A DNA stretch of 41,728 nt from positions 16,229 through 57,956 of the forward strand of contig DJEW01000022.1 in assembly GCA_002431965.1 (NCBI GenBank). Direction: 5' to 3'. Of this stretch, positions 40,863 to 41,728 are shown piece after piece. The stretch's first letter is position 1; each line of letters opens with the position of its first letter. The DNA is from Clostridiales bacterium UBA5888. GTDB taxonomy: Bacteria; Bacillota; Clostridia; Oscillospirales; Oscillospiraceae. The translations under genes were made by a program, and so were the position numbers. The notes beneath the pieces are model-generated. The model was given only the letters and a program-made list of their open reading frames with translations. It ran no database searches and had not been told where the DNA came from.

Positions 40863-41708
40863 ATGAGCGAGAATAGCGTTATAACCGGACAGCTTGCCGC
40901 ATACGCCGCGCATCTGCGCGAGGAGGAGCGCAGCCGCGGGACGATAGAAAAATACCTGCGCGACGTGCGCACGTTCGCGCAGTGGCTGGGCGCGCGGGAG
41001 CTGACGAAGGAAGCCGCCGTCGAATGGAAGGAGCAGCTGAACGCGAAGAGCTATGCGCCCGTCACCGTCAATTCCATGCTCTCCGCGCTCAACGGCTTTT
41101 TCACGTTCATCGGGCGCGCGGACTGCCGGGTAAAGTTTCTCAAGATCCAGCGGCGGATGTTCCGGGTGGAGTCGAAGTCACTGACGGTTGAGGAGTATAT
41201 GCGCCTTGTGAGCGCGGCGGATGCGCGCGGCGATGCGCGCATCGCGCTGCTGCTGGAGACTATATGCGCAACCGGGGTGCGCGTGAGCGAGGTGCGGTAT
41301 ATAACCGTAGAGGCGGCGCGGCAGGGCGTGGCGGAAATATCCCTCAAGGGTAAGATACGCACGATCATCATTCCCGGAAAGCTCCGCAAAAAGCTGCTGA
41401 AATACGCGGGAAAAAGAAAAATCGCCTCCGGCGAGATATTCCTCACCAGAAGCGGACGTGGGATGAACCGGCGGCAGATATGGGCGGCGATGAAGGCGCT
41501 GTGCGGCGCGGCGCGGGTGGAGAGCAGCAAGGTGTTCCCGCACAATCTGCGGCATCTGTTTGCGTGCCGGTTTTATAAGATCAGCCATGACATCGTCAGG
41601 CTTGCCAATATCCTCGGGCACAGCAGCATAGAGACGACGCGCATTTACCTTGTCACCACGAGCAATGAAAACGCCGAGCAGATGGAGCTGCTCGGGCTGG
41701 TGTCATAG
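40863..41708 (+). CDS. Lone tyrosine recombinase (XerC/D-like)
   Basis: A 281-residue site-specific recombinase. The N-terminal SAM-like core-binding domain covers about 8-90, the catalytic domain about 105-281. The active residues are present: Arg140 (ATGVRVSE), Lys164 (LKGKIR), His227-x-x-Arg230 (HNLRH), His253 (LGHSS) and nucleophile Tyr262 (TTRIYL). AAGGAG precedes ATG at 40863. No excisionase, relaxase or phage gene is next to it within the window, so it may be a house-keeping or DNA-inversion enzyme; the DNA to its right is not visible. Confidence 0.92.
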   Translation: MSENSVITGQLAAYAAHLREEERSRGTIEKYLRDVRTFAQWLGARELTKEAAVEWKEQLNAKSYAPVTVNSMLSALNGFFTFIGRADCRVKFLKIQRRMFRVESKSLTVEEYMRLVSAADARGDARIALLLETICATGVRVSEVRYITVEAARQGVAEISLKGKIRTIIIPGKLRKKLLKYAGKRKIASGEIFLTRSGRGMNRRQIWAAMKALCGAARVESSKVFPHNLRHLFACRFYKISHDIVRLANILGHSSIETTRIYLVTTSNENAEQMELLGLVS

Positions 41709-41728
41709 CAGGACAAAATACTTGATTT

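Overview
The window looks like a chromosomal segment of a GC-rich member of the Clostridia, most likely an Oscillospirales-type gut bacterium. This is inferred from gene content and signals only: a lysine riboswitch in front of an ABC transporter, strong GGAGG ribosome binding sites with sigma-A promoters (TTGACA-17-TATAAT class), a PocR/AraC regulator, a PfoR-type IIC permease, a MazF of the Bacillus type, and several secreted or lipid-anchored Cys-rich proteins. Coding DNA is GC-rich with much poorer intergenic stretches. There are no rRNA genes, CRISPR arrays or recognisable complete insertion sequences.

Layout. 1-2440: a minus-strand two-component system (OmpR-type regulator, HAMP histidine kinase) followed by a lipoprotein gene that runs off the left edge; the same direct-repeat operator (TTACCG at 11-bp period, 22 bp from a -10 box) stands before the regulator and before the lipoprotein. 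2440-2700: gene-free strip between two terminators. 2709-5650: lysine ABC transporter operon (binding protein, permease, ATPase) behind a lysine riboswitch with a terminator. 5800-8320: P1B-type metal ATPase with a small membrane partner. 8347-10331: an ECF-like sigma factor fused to a membrane segment and an outside domain. 10463-10538: tRNA-Ala(GGC). 10662-16153: minus-strand glycerol block (glycerol-1-phosphate dehydrogenase, glycerol kinase, NagD-like phosphatase, PMT-family glycosyltransferase). 16320-18158: membrane-fused alpha/beta hydrolase. 18495-18845: a compact locus with the layout of a type I toxin-antitoxin system. 18864-19901: PocR/AraC regulator.

20042-28101: minus-strand genes for a secreted Cys-rich protein, pyrimidine-nucleoside phosphorylase, an unknown protein, MazF, a dicarboxylate/amino-acid symporter, a PfoR-type permease, a short-chain reductase and a PlsC acyltransferase. 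28152-32372 (plus): an S24-like domain protein with changed catalytic residues, a membrane protein, a small unknown protein and a family 3 beta-glucosidase. 32541-39215 (plus): an Ig-like surface protein, two lipoproteins, and SPFH, zinc-ribbon and TPM-domain proteins that together resemble the Bacillus YdjG-YdjH-YdjI membrane module. 39284-40663 (minus): ROK-type kinase. 40863-41708 (plus): lone tyrosine recombinase.

The strongest candidate for something new is 18495-18845: a 27-residue basic-hydrophobic peptide gene with an SD-hiding hairpin, 5'/3' complementarity in its mRNA, and a consensus antisense promoter embedded in its own terminator, driving a predicted RNA of about 90 nt that overlaps the end of the peptide gene. 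All functional statements come from reading the sequence; no database search was possible.
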